Source: Albifimbria verrucaria
Lineage: Eukaryota; Ascomycota; Sordariomycetes; Hypocreales; Stachybotryaceae
Assembly (NCBI GenBank): GCA_020081605.1
Contig: JAHREC010000062.1
Span: forward strand, 3,591,758 to 3,655,757
Length of the DNA stretch: 64,000 nt
Direction of reading: 5' to 3'
Shown one piece after another: positions 13,287 through 24,861 of the stretch (its first letter is position 1; every line of letters starts with the position of its first letter). The translations under genes and the position numbers were made by a program. The notes beneath the pieces are model-generated. The model was not told the origin of the DNA. It was given only the letters and a program-made list of their open reading frames with translations, and searched no databases.

Positions 13287-14630
13287 TCAAAGACGGTTGA
13301 ACCTACATCGCCGACAGGCCTGAATTCGACATTGCCTACATTCATAAATGAAGAAGGGTAGCCTACTTCGACATTCATCGCACCTGTAGTGTCCGCGCCG
13401 CGATCGCCAACTTTGGTGTCCACACTCATGGTTATCTCGAAGGTATTCCATTTCTTGTTGCTGCAGGTCTTGGCGCTGCTGCTCTGGCATATTCGCTACG
13501 TTTTGGTTGTTCCTCTGCATGATCTCGTTGGCTCGAATTAGCAGGTTTTCCTCTTGCCAATGGGCGCATTCGCAATTTTTCCAGGGGACGGCGCACTGGT
13601 AGCAGAACTCGGCGCCGCAGCGGCAAGCTTCACGAGCATTGTTAGTCATTGGGCATCCGGAGGTAAATCAGAAGTACTCACTGATGTGATTGCAACCAAG
13701 ATTTAGCTCCACGAGACGGTGGCAGTTGTAGCAACCCACCCAACCATTCTCTTTAGCAAGCGCTAGGATCTCCTGGGTTGCTGGGTCCTGTGGGCAGTCT
13801 TCGCCCAAATGTAAAGCCCCTTTACATATCAGGCATGTAAGCCGCTCGCAGCGCGGACATTTTCCATGGCCACTACGTGTGAAGGGCTCTGGGATGAAGG
13901 TTGAACACGTCGGTATGTGGCAATAAGTGCGATCAAGTGTGTTGTACTCGACTTCTTTGGCCCTGAACTGTCCTAGCAGCCCGGGAGGCAAAAGTCCTTG
14001 TGTGACTTCGATCGGGACGGGTTTCTTGCAGCATCGTAAAGGAAAGAGGGACTCGTCAGTCAAAACGTCCGTGTAGAGCTTGATTATGCATTCTCGGCAG
14101 TACTCATGGTCGCATGCAAACCGGGCAACGGCGCGCGATGGATACTCATCCATACAGCAAACGCAGGTCGCCATGCGATGCCCTCTAGATGACATTTCGG
14201 ATTGGGATGGGTCGTTCAATGTGAGCATTCTTTCGAACAGCTCGTCATCGACATGAGAGAGGGCGCTCACTTGCGAGTTTCCGCGAAAGTGGCGGCTACG
14301 GCTCCACCTGTGGTTAAGTCTCCCACCTCGCTCAAGGTGCTGGGCGGCTAGCCGATCCTCAAACGCTTGTTGCTCGTCGCGCGAGATTTCTCCAATGGCG
14401 TCTCCATCGAGGCAGACTGCATCAGCTATGCTGCGGCAGAGAATAGTATCCTTATTGGCCTGACTCAAGACCTCGAGCTCCGCCTTGTACATGCTGATGG
14501 CGAGATCAGCATCGGTCGTATCCTCGTGGAGTTGCTTTCTTTTCCGCAATGCCATGAAACCACGCAGTTCCTCTAGCTGAAGCTCGATAGCCAACCGAAG
14601 TGTTGCCTGGTGCATGCTGGTAGTATCCAT
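13287..14630 (-). CDS. RBR-type (RING-IBR-RING) E3 ubiquitin ligase
   Basis: Two exons: 14630-13682 and 13627-13287. The intron 13628-13681 has a GTGAGT donor and CTAAC branch. Together they give 429 residues with no frame break. The N-terminal part is helical and acidic. RING1 begins at CVCCMDEYPSRAVARFACDHEYCREC (quoted residues 1-20: CVCCMDEYPSRAVARFACDH). The IBR follows with CPRCERLTCLICKG and HLGEDCP, then RING2 with GWVGCYNC. Splicing places the RING2 active-site cysteine directly after the junction (GCNHI then TCRCGAEFCYQC), as expected for an RBR thioester-forming ligase that receives ubiquitin from an E2. The C-terminus is Cys/Arg-rich (CRQCRIQACRRCRF). The ATG at 14630 (MDTTSMHQATLRLAI) is preferred; the frame is open further upstream, but that part is low-complexity and phenylalanine-rich. 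Substrate unknown. Confidence 0.88.
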
Positions 14631-15400
14631 GGCATCATTGGGAATTCCTTGGTGATGGAAGGGAGAGTGGTAGAAGGCGATACGAGGTCGAGACAAGGAG
14701 GGTGCGGTTTGAGATGGTGGCTCAAGAAGTGAGCAGGCTTGAAGACATGAGTAGATATTGCCGTGAAGTGACTGACGATGGGTAGAAAGAGAGATGAATG
14801 ATAGAGAAGAAAAGAAAAAGAAAAAAACCCCCAATGAAATCAAGGGAGAAGGAAAGATGCCCAAATCAGGTATGGGGCTGATGGGAGGAAGAACAGTTGA
14901 CAGCTGGTGCCAGGAGGTTCATTTTGGAGGCACTTACTTCAGCTTCTGTTGAGCCATGCCGACCTCATCAACGCTTTCTAGGAAGATGATTACCATTTGT
15001 TAAGAATGAAAACGTCGGAACTGCAGATGCGTAACTCTGGACGGATAAAATAATTCGTCGCATCGTCGTCTCTCCCAAATCCAGCTGTGCCGCCATGCTC
15101 AACGACTTCATCAAGTGCTGTACAGTACAGTACTGCAGTGGAAAAGAAAATTAATGCATAATTAGATAAATACTGGCTAGAACGTTGAGTAAGTTCAAAG
15201 GGCTAAACATTGCAAATGGAGCGTCGCAAGTAGTCACTTTTAGGCGCAGTCAACGGATGAAAAGAATGCGCTTATAGTTGACATAAACAGTGGCTCGTTT
15301 TTGTTCAGCACAAGAACTAAACATTCTGCTGGTCCTATACAGTGTGTTACCACATCAGAAATCACCTCTCTAATATGTACAGTACTATATTTGCTGCGCT
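14631..15400. other. Upstream region of the RBR gene
   Basis: No gene seen. A purine-rich tract (GAAAAGAAAAAGAAAAAAA, about 14808-14827 on the plus strand) and two overlapping GTACAGTAC 9-mers (15120-15133) plus another at 15377-15385 are the only notable features. This is presumably 5' UTR/promoter of the RBR gene and 3' flank of the decarboxylase gene. Confidence 0.4.
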
Positions 15401-16841
15401 TCATTGTAGAGGCACTCCGTCTAGAACGCTTTGAGCCTGCTCATTCATCTCATGAACCAGGTCCGCCATGCCTTGCACCGTCAAGTATGGGCTGATAGAG
15501 CAAATCCGGAGGACAGTTTGCCCCCGCAGTTTTGTTGTTAGTATCGTCGCAATGTTCTTGGCCATTAATCTCTGCGAGATGGCCCTATTGAGATCGTCCA
15601 GCTCTGCATCTGTTTTACCAGGCGGGACATATCGGAATGTCAGAATTGCCAGACTAGCGGAACTAATTATTTCCCAGTTTTCCAGTTTCCTCAATTCCTC
15701 TTCAGCTCTCTCAGCTTGAAGAAATCCTTGGTCTATCATCCGGCCCAAAGTATCAACTCCAAGAACTCTCAACGTGAACCACAGTTTCATAGCACGAGCC
15801 GGGCGTGTTAGCTCTATTCCGTAGTTCCAAAATTTGGAATGGAATCGTCGTCGAATGCATCCCGAAGGTAGTCGCCGTCGTTGTTGAAGCTCGTGGCCAA
15901 GTTCTTTTGGTCCTTGACCAGCAGGACGCTGCATGCGTATGTTTGAAACAGCCATTTGTGGGCATCCCATGAGATGCTGTCTGCAAGGCCAAGGCCGTCC
16001 ACAATTCCGCTTCTCGTTTTTGAAAGGGCTCCAGTTGCACCATACGCCCCATCAACGTGGAACCACAGCTTTTCCTTGCCACAGATCTCAGCAATCTCCG
16101 CTATAGGGTCGACACTGCCTGTGTTTGTGGTCCCACAAGTACCAACAACGACAAAGGGATTAATCCAGCGGCACGGTCCACCTGGATAACAGCCACGAGC
16201 TGGCTAGTGTCCATTTGGAAATTGGAGTTCGATGGGATAAGACGAATTTGGTTGTTCTTGAAACCTAATGTTCTCAACCCTTTTGCCACGGAATAATGCG
16301 TCTGGTCAGATAAGTAGGCTACACCCAAGCTCTCGCTTCCGGAGGGGAGGAAATTGTCCCTAGCCAGAGCCATGGCCGTGAGGTTTGCCATTGATCCACC
16401 GGAAACAAATATGCCTCCAGCTGTCTCGGGAAGACCAGCTTTGGACGCGAGCCATTGTGTCAGCTCTTTCTCGACTGTTGCGGCTCCCGATCCTTGTATC
16501 TTCGATCCTGCAAAGGTGTTGAATGCGCTGGAAATGACATCCCCTAGCCATGAAATCGGACTGGCTGGACCGGGGACAAAGGCAAGAAATTTAGTGTGAT
16601 TGACGCGAGCTCGGAAATCGAAGATCTTGAAAGCATCCTCTATAGCCTGCTCAACGGTGTGGCTAGACCCTGGTGCACTAAGAGTCTTCAGGAGAGGCAG
16701 GTCTGTTGATTGGGCGATATTGACAATAGTGTCTTGATCAACATTGTGGGCAGTAACCAGCAGTCGCTGGACAAGTGCTTGGATTGAGGAACTGAGAGCT
16801 TCGAGCTCGCCTTGGTAATTAGGACTTTCGAATGCGTCCAT
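15401..16841 (-). CDS. PLP-dependent group II (aromatic amino acid-type) decarboxylase
   Basis: Expected product about 480 residues, the usual size for fold-type I decarboxylases. Seen: [40 protein letters not shown] (substrate/PLP-binding region), GTxNTGSVDP-type segment, [11 protein letters not shown] with the cofactor Asp, and [18 protein letters not shown] with the Schiff-base lysine at about residue 295. The C-terminal domain is complete to the stop at 15401. No intron is evident. The frame changes twice, near 16145 (TTAA) and near 15835 (TTTT). One base is missing at each point, which agrees with the CDS length modulo 3, so homopolymer undercalls are likely. The start at 16841 ([13 protein letters not shown]) is the first ATG in frame. 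It probably decarboxylates an aromatic or acidic amino acid; the substrate cannot be read from the sequence. Confidence 0.85.
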
Positions 16842-16856
16842 GGTTGATTCAATCAC

Positions 16857-17807
16857 TACCCAATCTTAACCCTGTTGCAAACTCCACTCCTAGTGTCGAC
16901 GGATAGCGGCGGAACGAACAATACTTCGCGGAGTTCAAGCGGCCCATTTTTATACTTCGACTATGAGATGTCAGACGATCTGAGTCACCAACCACATGTG
17001 GATTAAACGCGCCCTTCTGTTAACGCCTTATGTGGGTAAACTTGATCATCCTTGCTGTATCTTTGTGATTCTGCCAATTATTTACATGCTTTTGAATGGC
17101 TCAGATATTTAGACTGTCCCTGGACCCATTTGTGCATTATTCACCAGTCCTGTGTGTGACTTGTCTAACTGAAGCAGAGGCAACGTTGCACCGAGGCAGA
17201 ATAGAGACGCTAACCTTCGAACAACACACAAACTTAGAGGTCGCTTGCAAGTAGTCGCATGTTCGCTATTGCTGAGAGTAGATCAGCTTTACATTTTATA
17301 CCAGGCGTATAACATAAACTCCGTCAATCCAGATGTTGAAGCGGGGAGGATCGGAGGTGCATAACAAAGATTATCTATTAATCAATCCTATTAATAAATA
17401 AAATAAGGATCTCGGCTGGGAAACGGAGCCATGCTGAACCTTGGACCCAAAATGCGTATGTCGTACGCCAAGGGTAGATGCTTACCAACGTCTGCACCCA
17501 CTACCGTCTTGCTTCTGGTCAGTCGTAGTACCTCATCTCAAGAATACCATATTATAGTCAGACACTGTCTTCACGAAAATCGAGAGGAAGAGGGCCAATT
17601 GATACGGGATTCAGACTCAGGCGGCACCCTTGCAGCTGGATTCACTAGATTATTCCAATAGTGTATCGGTGATTCTTAACAGTAACGTGAAGTGGCAGAG
17701 CCAGTTCCCTGTTGGTAGGGCGGCAACTTAAAAGGCAATGTAACTAACAGTAATGGGAGCTAAGTCGCCGACCAACAGATTTGGTTTCGGTCTGAAGCTG
17801 ATCGGGC
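16857..17807. other. Divergent intergenic region
   Basis: No recognised gene. It separates the minus-strand decarboxylase from the plus-strand methyltransferase and probably carries both promoters. A 76-codon open frame at 17431-17661 shows no family features. Confidence 0.4.
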
Positions 17808-17813
17808 TATAAG
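17808..17813 (+). promoter_or_regulatory. Candidate TATA element of the methyltransferase gene
   Basis: TATAAG in the context CTATAAGAGGGG, about 100 bases before the ATG at 17912. The same TATAAGAGGGG string recurs before the UstYa-type pseudogene at 58338. Confidence 0.35.
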
Positions 17814-17911
17814 AGGGGCTCAAAGAGCAATCTGACTGCCTTGAAATCCAAGAGCTTTACATTTCTCCTCCATCCAGTGCGCTTACGACTTTACCAGTAT
17901 TCAATATTGAG

Positions 17912-18737
17912 ATGGCGTTCCAACCAAAGCAAATCACTCAGTACCAGGTCGAGCATCTGTCAGAGCTGCAAGGGAATGTCAGCGAACAGGCTATCAGATA
18001 CACCTTGAGTTTACTATCTCCTTTCAAAGAAGGAGATGTGTTACACGATAACGCCTGTGGCTCTGGCGCCGTCACAGAGACAATTATGCGACAAGGTCCA
18101 CCAGCTATTCATATCCACGCTACCGATATTAACCCCCAATTTGTGCAAGGCGTGGCTTCTCTAGCGGAGAAGAATGAGTGGCCTGTTAGCACCGCTACCA
18201 TGTCAGCCCAAGAGATTACATTCCCTGATGATAAGTTTACACACTCTTTCACCAGCTTTGCTTTCCATTGCATCGGTGGCCATGATCTCGCCGCCAAGCA
18301 AGTTTATCTTACCTTGAAGCCTCGCGGTAGTGCTGTTACCTCTATATGGACCTTCATGCCACACGTGGATGCCATGCAACACGCGCACTGGCTCACACGG
18401 GGAAAGACGGCCCTATGCCCACACTGCTTCCTCTTGAAGCTTTTAGGGAGGAGAGTTACGTAAGACCCTTGAGAATGGAGGGTTTAAGCCAGATAATATC
18501 GACTGCTACAACAAGGAGTGTCACTTGAAAGTCCCGGATCTGCACCGTTGGGCACAATTGGCATGGAGCTACTTAGGAGCGCTACCAAGTGGATGGTCTC
18601 AGAATGATGAAGACAAATGGGAAGAGGCTATTGCAGATATTGTTGAGCAGTTGAGGAGTGGGGACGGAATTACCATTAACGATCAAGGTGAAAAGATCAT
18701 GAAAATGGTTGCTTGCATTGCTATTGCCCGGAAATAA
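17912..18737 (+). CDS. Class I SAM-dependent methyltransferase
   Basis: About 275 residues. The glycine-rich SAM motif is VLHDNACGSGAVTETIM (residues about 48-64), followed by the acidic motif II (IHATDINPQFVQG) and the UbiE-like motif DDKFTHSFTSFAFHCIGG. These features fit the small-molecule methyltransferases common in fungal secondary metabolism. No intron. The frame shifts near 18405 (GACGGCCC) and near 18465 (GTAAGACCC). One base is missing at each, and length modulo 3 agrees (826 bases, two short of 828). The C-terminal part, through LHRWAQLAWSYLGALPSGW to IAIARK, reads well after the shifts. No biosynthetic partner lies close by apart from an unrelated transposon downstream. Substrate unknown. 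Confidence 0.8.
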
Positions 18738-19628
18738 AGTGGACGGTTTGCAGGCAAATCGAAACTATACCTGCTTCTTGGACAAGGAATCATCTTGACC
18801 GGAACTGAATTCCAAGCTCTCCATGCCAGTACGTTCCTATAAGACTCTTATACTCTGTGATTCTCTGTAGGATCGCTCGCCGAGCGGACGGGCGGCTCAA
18901 ACTGCCATCCCACGGTACAACTGGATATCTGGTCACTATATATTAGTATCATCACTCCTTCGTTCTGCCGCTAGGCATTTTAGTCCATTTTGAACTCAAC
19001 CAGGGCACTGTTAGCACTGTTGGCAAATTATAACATAAAGGCGATCCGCTGGCTAATGCCGGATCCCACAATGAATACATATTTGTCCATAATGTCCCTA
19101 GTCAGAAGATATCAGGACCAAAATATGTACTTTATTTTATCTGCATCGTCGGATCATTCAAACCATATTTTTCGCTACTGTATGCTTTTAAATGCCACAG
19201 GAGGAAGGTCAATTAGAAGTTTACAGGGTAATGCAGATACAGTTTGACATTGTGGTGTCTCATCAGCATCATACCCCCATGAGCTGAAGATGGAAGGACA
19301 TATCGAGGGTAACATCGCCTTATCGAGTCGTTCAGCTACCCCTTTAGAGACCTACTTAACGTAGTTAAACCATCCCGTCACATGGTCTATCGTGTCGCAT
19401 TGCGTCAAATCATTACCACCCTGAATGGTGATCTCACTGGGAAAATGCAGCGGTAAAAAGGACATTTGTTGGAGCATGTACATGGACCAATGTAGTTCCG
19501 TCATGTTCTTGGCGTGAATACTCAGTAGGAACAGAGTCAGACTAAAAGTACGTATTCTAGGCCATGAACGAGTATTTTTGGATGCTTCGCTTGCACGGCC
19601 TCCAGTGGTCGAATTAAGCACTGCTGTA
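18738..19628. other. Intergenic segment before the transposon
   Basis: No gene supported. A minus-strand open frame (19352-19639) runs across the transposon boundary and is therefore not a natural gene. Confidence 0.4.
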
Positions 19629-19668
19629 CAGAGGAGCATTTCAAAAGTCCTTGCCCGCCCAGATGTAC
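19629..19668 (+). repeat. Left terminal inverted repeat (40 bp)
   Basis: Exact reverse complement of 21331-21370; flanked on the outside by TA. Confidence 0.93.
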
Positions 19669-19761
19669 TGCATAAACAAGCTAGTCTATATATAGCAGGC
19701 GGTGTAGCTCGGCAATATAGCTATATATAGAGAAATAATTAAGGGCTCAATTGCGCAATGT

Positions 19762-19831
19762 CGATGAATAGCGCTATCCGGATATCAATAGACTATATAG
19801 TCTAATAGTATCTAGATATTGCTATTCATCG
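19762..19831. repeat. 70-bp imperfect palindrome inside the transposon
   Basis: The two 35-base arms share a centre at 19796/19797. The outer 11 bases (CGATGAATAGC / GCTATTCATCG) and the inner 12 (GACTATATAGTC) are perfect. Seven mismatches lie between, most of them C/T or G/A transitions. It sits just inside the left terminal repeat; no matching copy is seen near the right end. Confidence 0.75.
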
Positions 19832-19919
19832 GTATAGTATATCTCTTTTAAAGGTCTTAGGTTCAAATCTCTATTAGTATTTAATTTTTGGCCTAAGGCA
19901 GTCAAAGTAGGCAGAATAG

Positions 19920-21203
19920 CAATATCTTAACGGCGGCCAGCATCATGGCCTTCCTTATATTTATTTCCACCTTCTAACCTAATAACCTCTTCAATATGCC
20001 TTGGAATTCATTCAACAAAGCCCTGAAGCCACTCCTGAGGCATCGAATCCTTCTAAGCAGCTACCCATCTATGAATAGCTTTAGCCTGGCTGGCCGGGGC
20101 CCCGTGGCGTATTATGAATCTCTTTAGCCATAGCCAAGCTAGCTCAATAGGATTAAAATCCGGCGAATTCAGGCACTATAGCAGCCGTTATACTTAATAT
20201 AAATTGAATACCCATTGCTGAATCCAATAACTATAAGATAAAGCCCTATCTTCTTAAATAATTATAGTTAATCAGGTCTGTTAATATTCCTTAGTAAATA
20301 GAATTAATTTTAAATATAAGATATATATCTAATATCGAAACCAATCGATCCCGCCCTTCTTACCTCACCCTAGCTTACCAATCTTACTATTCCACTTCCA
20401 TTCAGGCTTTTTCCTTAGAAACTAATATAATTTCAGCCGCCGTATGCTATTTTCAAGCTCCCATTGCTTTCTTATTTCTAGCTCAAGCTCCTGATTCATC
20501 CTCTCAATAATCCTATCAGCAGCTTTCTTCTGCTATACTATTTCTGGCTCCCAGCAGTAATAGGGGCCTTTCTTATCATAAGAAAAACAAGCCTAGAATA
20601 TAAACTCAGATACTCCTTTCTACCTTTCTTGAATATAAGATTGAATAAATACCTTATCCTTTATCCTCCATATATAATAGCTACTGCGGCAATAAAGCAA
20701 GATAATAAATATCTTATCCAACTAAATCATATTCTTCCAATCTTCGAGAGTCCAATGATAATAGGCAAGGCACTAATTAAGCCGCTATTTCCTTATCGCT
20801 TATATTAACCCAGGCTTCCTTATTAGCTTTATCTTATTAAACCCGGCTGCCTTAAGCACCTACTATACGGTTATAGCTAATATAGAATGCCCTTTAAGAC
20901 TAAGATCGCCGCTAATATCAATACAGGTTTTCTCCTTCCATAGCAATCATAACAGACAAATTCGATAACTTAATTCCTAACCTCTTCCGTTTTTTTTAAT
21001 AGATGCCCTGAGTATAGTGTATTAATTATAAGATTATCTAAGATTATAATTAGCCACAGAGCCGGATTAAAGCCTCGCTCAATAGCCTGGGCATAGATCG
21101 AATTGACTATACGCTTAAAGAGGCCAGTTAGGGTAACGATCTTAGCTATAGTCATGCCCCTAAGGCTTTAAGAGCTATCATATAGGTCCGGGTCGCAATA
21201 TCA
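19920..21203 (-). pseudogene. Tc1/mariner transposase relic
   Basis: Read on the minus strand. The N-terminal helix-turn-helix part is recognisable (IYAQAIERGFNPALW, about 21100-21060). The C-terminal catalytic end holds NSPDFNPIELAWLWLKRF (about 20170-20115), where the glutamate of NPIE is the last catalytic acid of the DDE/D triad, followed by EGGNKYKEGH near 19950. Stops and frame losses lie throughout, and the third-position bias to A/T is extreme. It cannot encode an active enzyme. Confidence 0.8.
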
Positions 21204-21330
21204 TACATTATAGCAGCTTGTCTGGTGAGGGAACTTAATTAGAAGATATCACGGTTTGTTAATTCCCTTATAGTAATTTTAGTGTATTTAGCCCCTGCTC
21301 GAGACACTAGGGCTGACCCTGCTTAGCGCG

Positions 21331-21370
21331 GTACATCTGGGCGGGCAAGGACTTTTGAAATGCTCCTCTG
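21331..21370 (-). repeat. Right terminal inverted repeat (40 bp)
   Basis: Exact reverse complement of 19629-19668; followed by TA at 21371-21372. Confidence 0.93.
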
Positions 21371-21372
21371 TA

Positions 21373-21798
21373 GTTAATTGATCCTTTGCTCACCGCTTTG
21401 ACACCCGAGTGATACATCTAGGTTAAGATTCTGGGGTATGCACGGGCTGCATGGGGCCTCAATTGGTGGTAGATGATGGAAGCTGGCCTATTAGGCTGCT
21501 TCTCCCTGCAACATACCATGCTTGGCAAGAAATAATTCACACTGTTAAAATTGGGTAGCCAGGTATATCCATGTTTACCATGGCCAGAAAGGGATTAACG
21601 GAGCGCTGGCCATGTCCACTAGACGGACGCCTGCATCAATCCTGTGAATATTGAAAACGCATATATATGTTAACATCTGCATCTTAGATGGAGCTAGCCA
21701 TGTAAGGCCTCTTCCATCAAATCCGAATAGAGCTCTTTTCTCTTGATCCATCAATTGACGTGGAATTGAATGGTCTCGCTGTCGTTTTCAAGCATACG
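21373..21798. other. Intergenic segment after the transposon
   Basis: No gene seen. Promoter region of the following hydrolase gene, starting right at the transposon's TA duplication. Confidence 0.4.
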
Positions 21799-23664
21799 AT
21801 GCTGGCTCACTCGCTAATTTATGCGTCGTTGCTGGCGCAGGGTGTCGTCCTAGCTGCCATGACGACCAACACGACCATTTTATGGAAGTCATGTGAACCT
21901 GAGCTCCTACAAATAGCAACCACGGAGCTGCTTTGCGCGAATCTTACTGTGCCACTCGATTATACCAACCCTGAGTCTCAAGTGACTCATACTCTGGAAC
22001 TCGTCAAGTCACCAGCTCGAACCAAGACCTCCAAAGGAAGCATTCTGCTGAGTTACGGTGGTCCTGGTGTAGAAGGTCGGAAAAACATTGCGGCGACAGC
22101 AGCTCTGTATCACGAGTAAGTTCATTTAAACGCTATGACCCGTTAACGAGAAGCAAAGTGGCGATCCAAGACTCTCGCCGACAGATACTGACAAACGGCT
22201 TTTCGCTATTTAGGATTCTTGGTGGTGAACACGATCTGGTAGCTTGGGACCCACGGGGCACCAGCCGTAACTTCCTTCGTTTCTCGTGCTACAACAGCGC
22301 GACAGACAGGCTTTTGGCAACATCCCCGGATCCTTTGATAGTACAGCTTGATGATAACGATCAGGCGGCTACAAGGCACTTTGCACAGGCCAAAGTGCTT
22401 GCAGATGTATGTGCCGAGAAGTTGAAGGATGTGGGCCCTTATGTGGGAACAGCTTTTACAGCGCGCGATGCGATGAGTATTGTCGATGCCCTTGGCCAAG
22501 GACCACTCATAAATTACTATGGTAAGAAGAAGATGCTACCTTTCACAAAACTTGTAGATTTACAAATTAACTCTTTTGAAACGCAGGCATTTCATATGGC
22601 ACTGCTCTTGGAGCTACCATTGCAGCCATGTTTCCGGACAGGATCAACGCAATGATTCTCGATGGAGTGCTCAACCCTCATGAATATTGGAACTCATAGT
22701 GCGTTTAAATTGCTCTTTGCCCTTCAAATTTTACTGTATGAGCTAAAAATTTTCCTTATGTCTTAGTGCGGACATCACCATGATCGCTGATGCCGACAAG
22801 GCGTTTCGTGCCATGTTGGTTGACTGTCTGGCCGCAGGCCAACAACGCTGCCCCTTGGCAAAGGAGAACTTGTCGGTAGAGGAGCTCGAGAAAAAGATTT
22901 TTGACTTTGCCGAGAGTCTTAAATCCAATCCAATCCCTTTACCTCCATCTTTGGTGCAATTTTCTAGTCTGGCAGCCGGTACACTTATGGATTACAGCAG
23001 CTTTAAGACAATGATGCACGGCGCTTTATATAACCCAGCATACATGGTTCTTCTAGCGCGTATGATCGACAATCTTATGGTCGGCAATCTTAGCACAGTT
23101 CCTGTGCTCAGAAATATCCTCAACCTCATTCTTCGCGCTACGACGGAGGATGAATCACTAATGGGCATCCGCTGTAGTGATAAGTCGCTCCGCGCGTCGA
23201 CTTTTGCTGAAATTGCTCCAGTGCTAGAGATTGGCCGTAACGCAAGCCGGGTAGCCGGCGCTGGTCAAATCTTTGGTCAAATTGCCTTGCCATGCGCACG
23301 ATGGCGCTTCGATGCCAAAGAGCGCTACACAGGCGACTTCCGCGTCAAGACCAAGAACCCTGTCTTTCTCATTTCCAGCACATATGATCCCGTTACGCCC
23401 CTGGCGTCAGCGTACAACGTCAGTGCCGGCTTTGAGGGTAGTGTTGTGGTAGAAAGGAAGGGATTCGGAGTAAGTCACAACAAGCACCCACGTTCTAACA
23501 TGTGACATTGCATTCGGTTTTTTAGAAGTTACTGACATTCGCACAAGCACTGCTCCATCTCTCAAAGATCAAAAGCTGCGGAGGAGGCCATGAAAGCATA
23601 CTTTCAGGACGGTGTGTTACCCAAAACGGGGACTCAATACGAGCCAGATAGACCCGTATTTTAG
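21799..23664 (+). CDS. Secreted alpha/beta hydrolase with TAP-like C-terminus (S33-type)
   Basis: Five exons with introns at 22116-22213, 22522-22586, 22699-22766 and 23470-23547, all GT-AG, giving 518 residues in frame with no break. A signal peptide (MLAHSLIYASLLAQGVVLA) follows the ATG at 21799. The oxyanion region is LSYGGPGVEG. HDLVAWDPRGTS is the family's DPRG motif. The nucleophile elbow GISYG is formed across the second intron (Ser about 211). The acid is Asp of STYDPVTPL (about 453). The catalytic His is the first residue of the last exon (about 481), after a branch TACTGAC and acceptor CACAAG. The TAP-like C-terminal domain ends YEPDRPVF. Family knowledge: secreted tripeptidyl/prolyl aminopeptidase-like hydrolases; the actual substrate is not known. 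It starts about 430 bases from the transposon. Confidence 0.88.
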
Positions 23665-23992
23665 GACGTGACGGGCTTTGAACAGAGTGGCGAAAAGCTG
23701 AATATGCACGGCGAAGAATGTGGAGTTGAAGAACTGAACAAGGAAGATAGATGTCTGAGATTGTACATGACAAGTTTACTACCAATCAATTCTTTCGGGT
23801 GCTATCCAACCAGGCGGAATCCTTGTCTAGGATAAATTCCAAGTAAACTCTGGATGGTAAAGTCTTGGCCGAGCGACTACGGGAACAGGACGTAACGTTT
23901 CCCGATTTTCACATTGTTTGAGGGATTCGATCGCTAGAGCTATATGAAGCGCCGCCAAATCGATGTTTGGACCGTTTCCGGAAGTTAGGCCA
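23665..23992. other. Short intergenic segment between convergent genes
   Basis: The 3' flanks of the hydrolase gene and the NTM1-type gene; nothing else seen. Confidence 0.4.
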
Positions 23993-24861
23993 TCATGGCT
24001 TAAGTGCATACATCCTCACTGGGAATAATCGTTTGGGAGGGAGCTCGGGTAGTCCGCGCTGTTCCTCCGTCTTGACAAGTCTCAAATTTGCCCTCGAGAA
24101 TAAGTTCCGAAGGCTTTCATCCTGCCTATTTTTCAGTCAACCGGAGTGTTCTACTTACTCATTTATCATAGCATTGCGTATGCTGGCGAGATCGAAGGGT
24201 GGACTGACCTCGTAACACTGCTATCCGTTTTGTCAAACAGATCAACACCACTCGTACTTAGGTTCTCCTTGACGACAATTACGCCGGTCTCTGGTGTGAG
24301 GACGGATTTACAGACTTGTAGGTACTGTACAATCTGTTCGTCGTTGAGGTGGCCCAGACACCATTGTGTCCAGATCAGGTCATATGTGACGCCCTCACGT
24401 GGCTGCCATTCCTCAAGACCGCAATTGAAAATGTGTCGTACGCCAGTTTTGCCTTTTAGGGCATCAGTGAATTTGGCTATTGGCTCAACAACGTCAACAT
24501 GCTCTGCAACGCGGAGCAGGACGCCCTCAGTAACTCTGCCAATTCTGCGTAATCGAGAGCGTTAGCGGATGAGCCCAATCTTCAGCAACGGGGATGAGAA
24601 GCATGATACGCACCCTGCGCCGCCATCGAGGGCGCTTGTGACGGGCTTGCGCCCAGCCTTGACACCTATGCCTAGCCTTGCCAAGAAGGTACGAGAGCCT
24701 TGGATGTCGATTCTGGAGACGGAGCTGAACCCAGCGAGGGCGGGAATACCGCCAAGCATGCCGTCAACATCGTTACTGATGTCTTGCCAGTATTTTAGAC
24801 CGGCCTGGGTGTCGATCAACTCATCCGGCCTTGGTTTTGCGGACTGAGATGGATGCTCCAT
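23993..24861 (-). CDS. TAE1: Alpha-N-terminal protein methyltransferase (NTM1/TAE1 type)
   Basis: Three exons (24861-24614, 24544-24209, 24125-23993) with introns 24545-24613 and 24126-24208, giving 238 residues, the usual size for this family, with no frame break. Characteristic stretches: LKYWQDISNDVDGMLGG and IDIQGSRTFLARL near the N-terminus; the SAM motif ALDGGAGIGRVTEGVL formed across intron 1; then DVVEPIAKF, DLIWTQWCLGHLND and VVVKENL-type sequence; and the end FPVRMYALKP. The enzyme methylates the alpha-amino group of proteins starting X-Pro-Lys/Arg, such as ribosomal proteins, after removal of Met. This is a conserved housekeeping gene and gives an anchor for judging the sequence quality around it. 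The upstream 670 bases are shared head-to-head with the thioesterase gene. Confidence 0.92.

Larger units (their letters stand above)
19629..21370 (-). mobile_element. Decayed Tc1/mariner-type DNA transposon
   Basis: A 1,742-bp element bounded by perfect 40-bp terminal inverted repeats beginning CAGAGGAGCATTTCAAAAGT (19629-19668 and, inverted, 21331-21370). TA dinucleotides sit immediately outside (19627-19628 and 21371-21372), the TA target duplication of Tc1/mariner elements. Inside is a minus-strand transposase relic with the family's DDE signature. The interior is strongly AT- and TpA-rich, unlike the flanks, which resembles repeat-induced point mutation. The terminal repeats themselves show no divergence from each other. 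Confidence 0.9.

Noticed and set aside
19352..19639. Minus-strand 95-codon open frame
   Set aside because: It runs across the transposon's left end, so it is a chance junction frame; no family features.
19860..19870. GGTTCAAATCT resembling a tRNA B box
   Set aside because: No matching A box, acceptor stem or cloverleaf could be folded around it; it lies in the AT-rich transposon interior.
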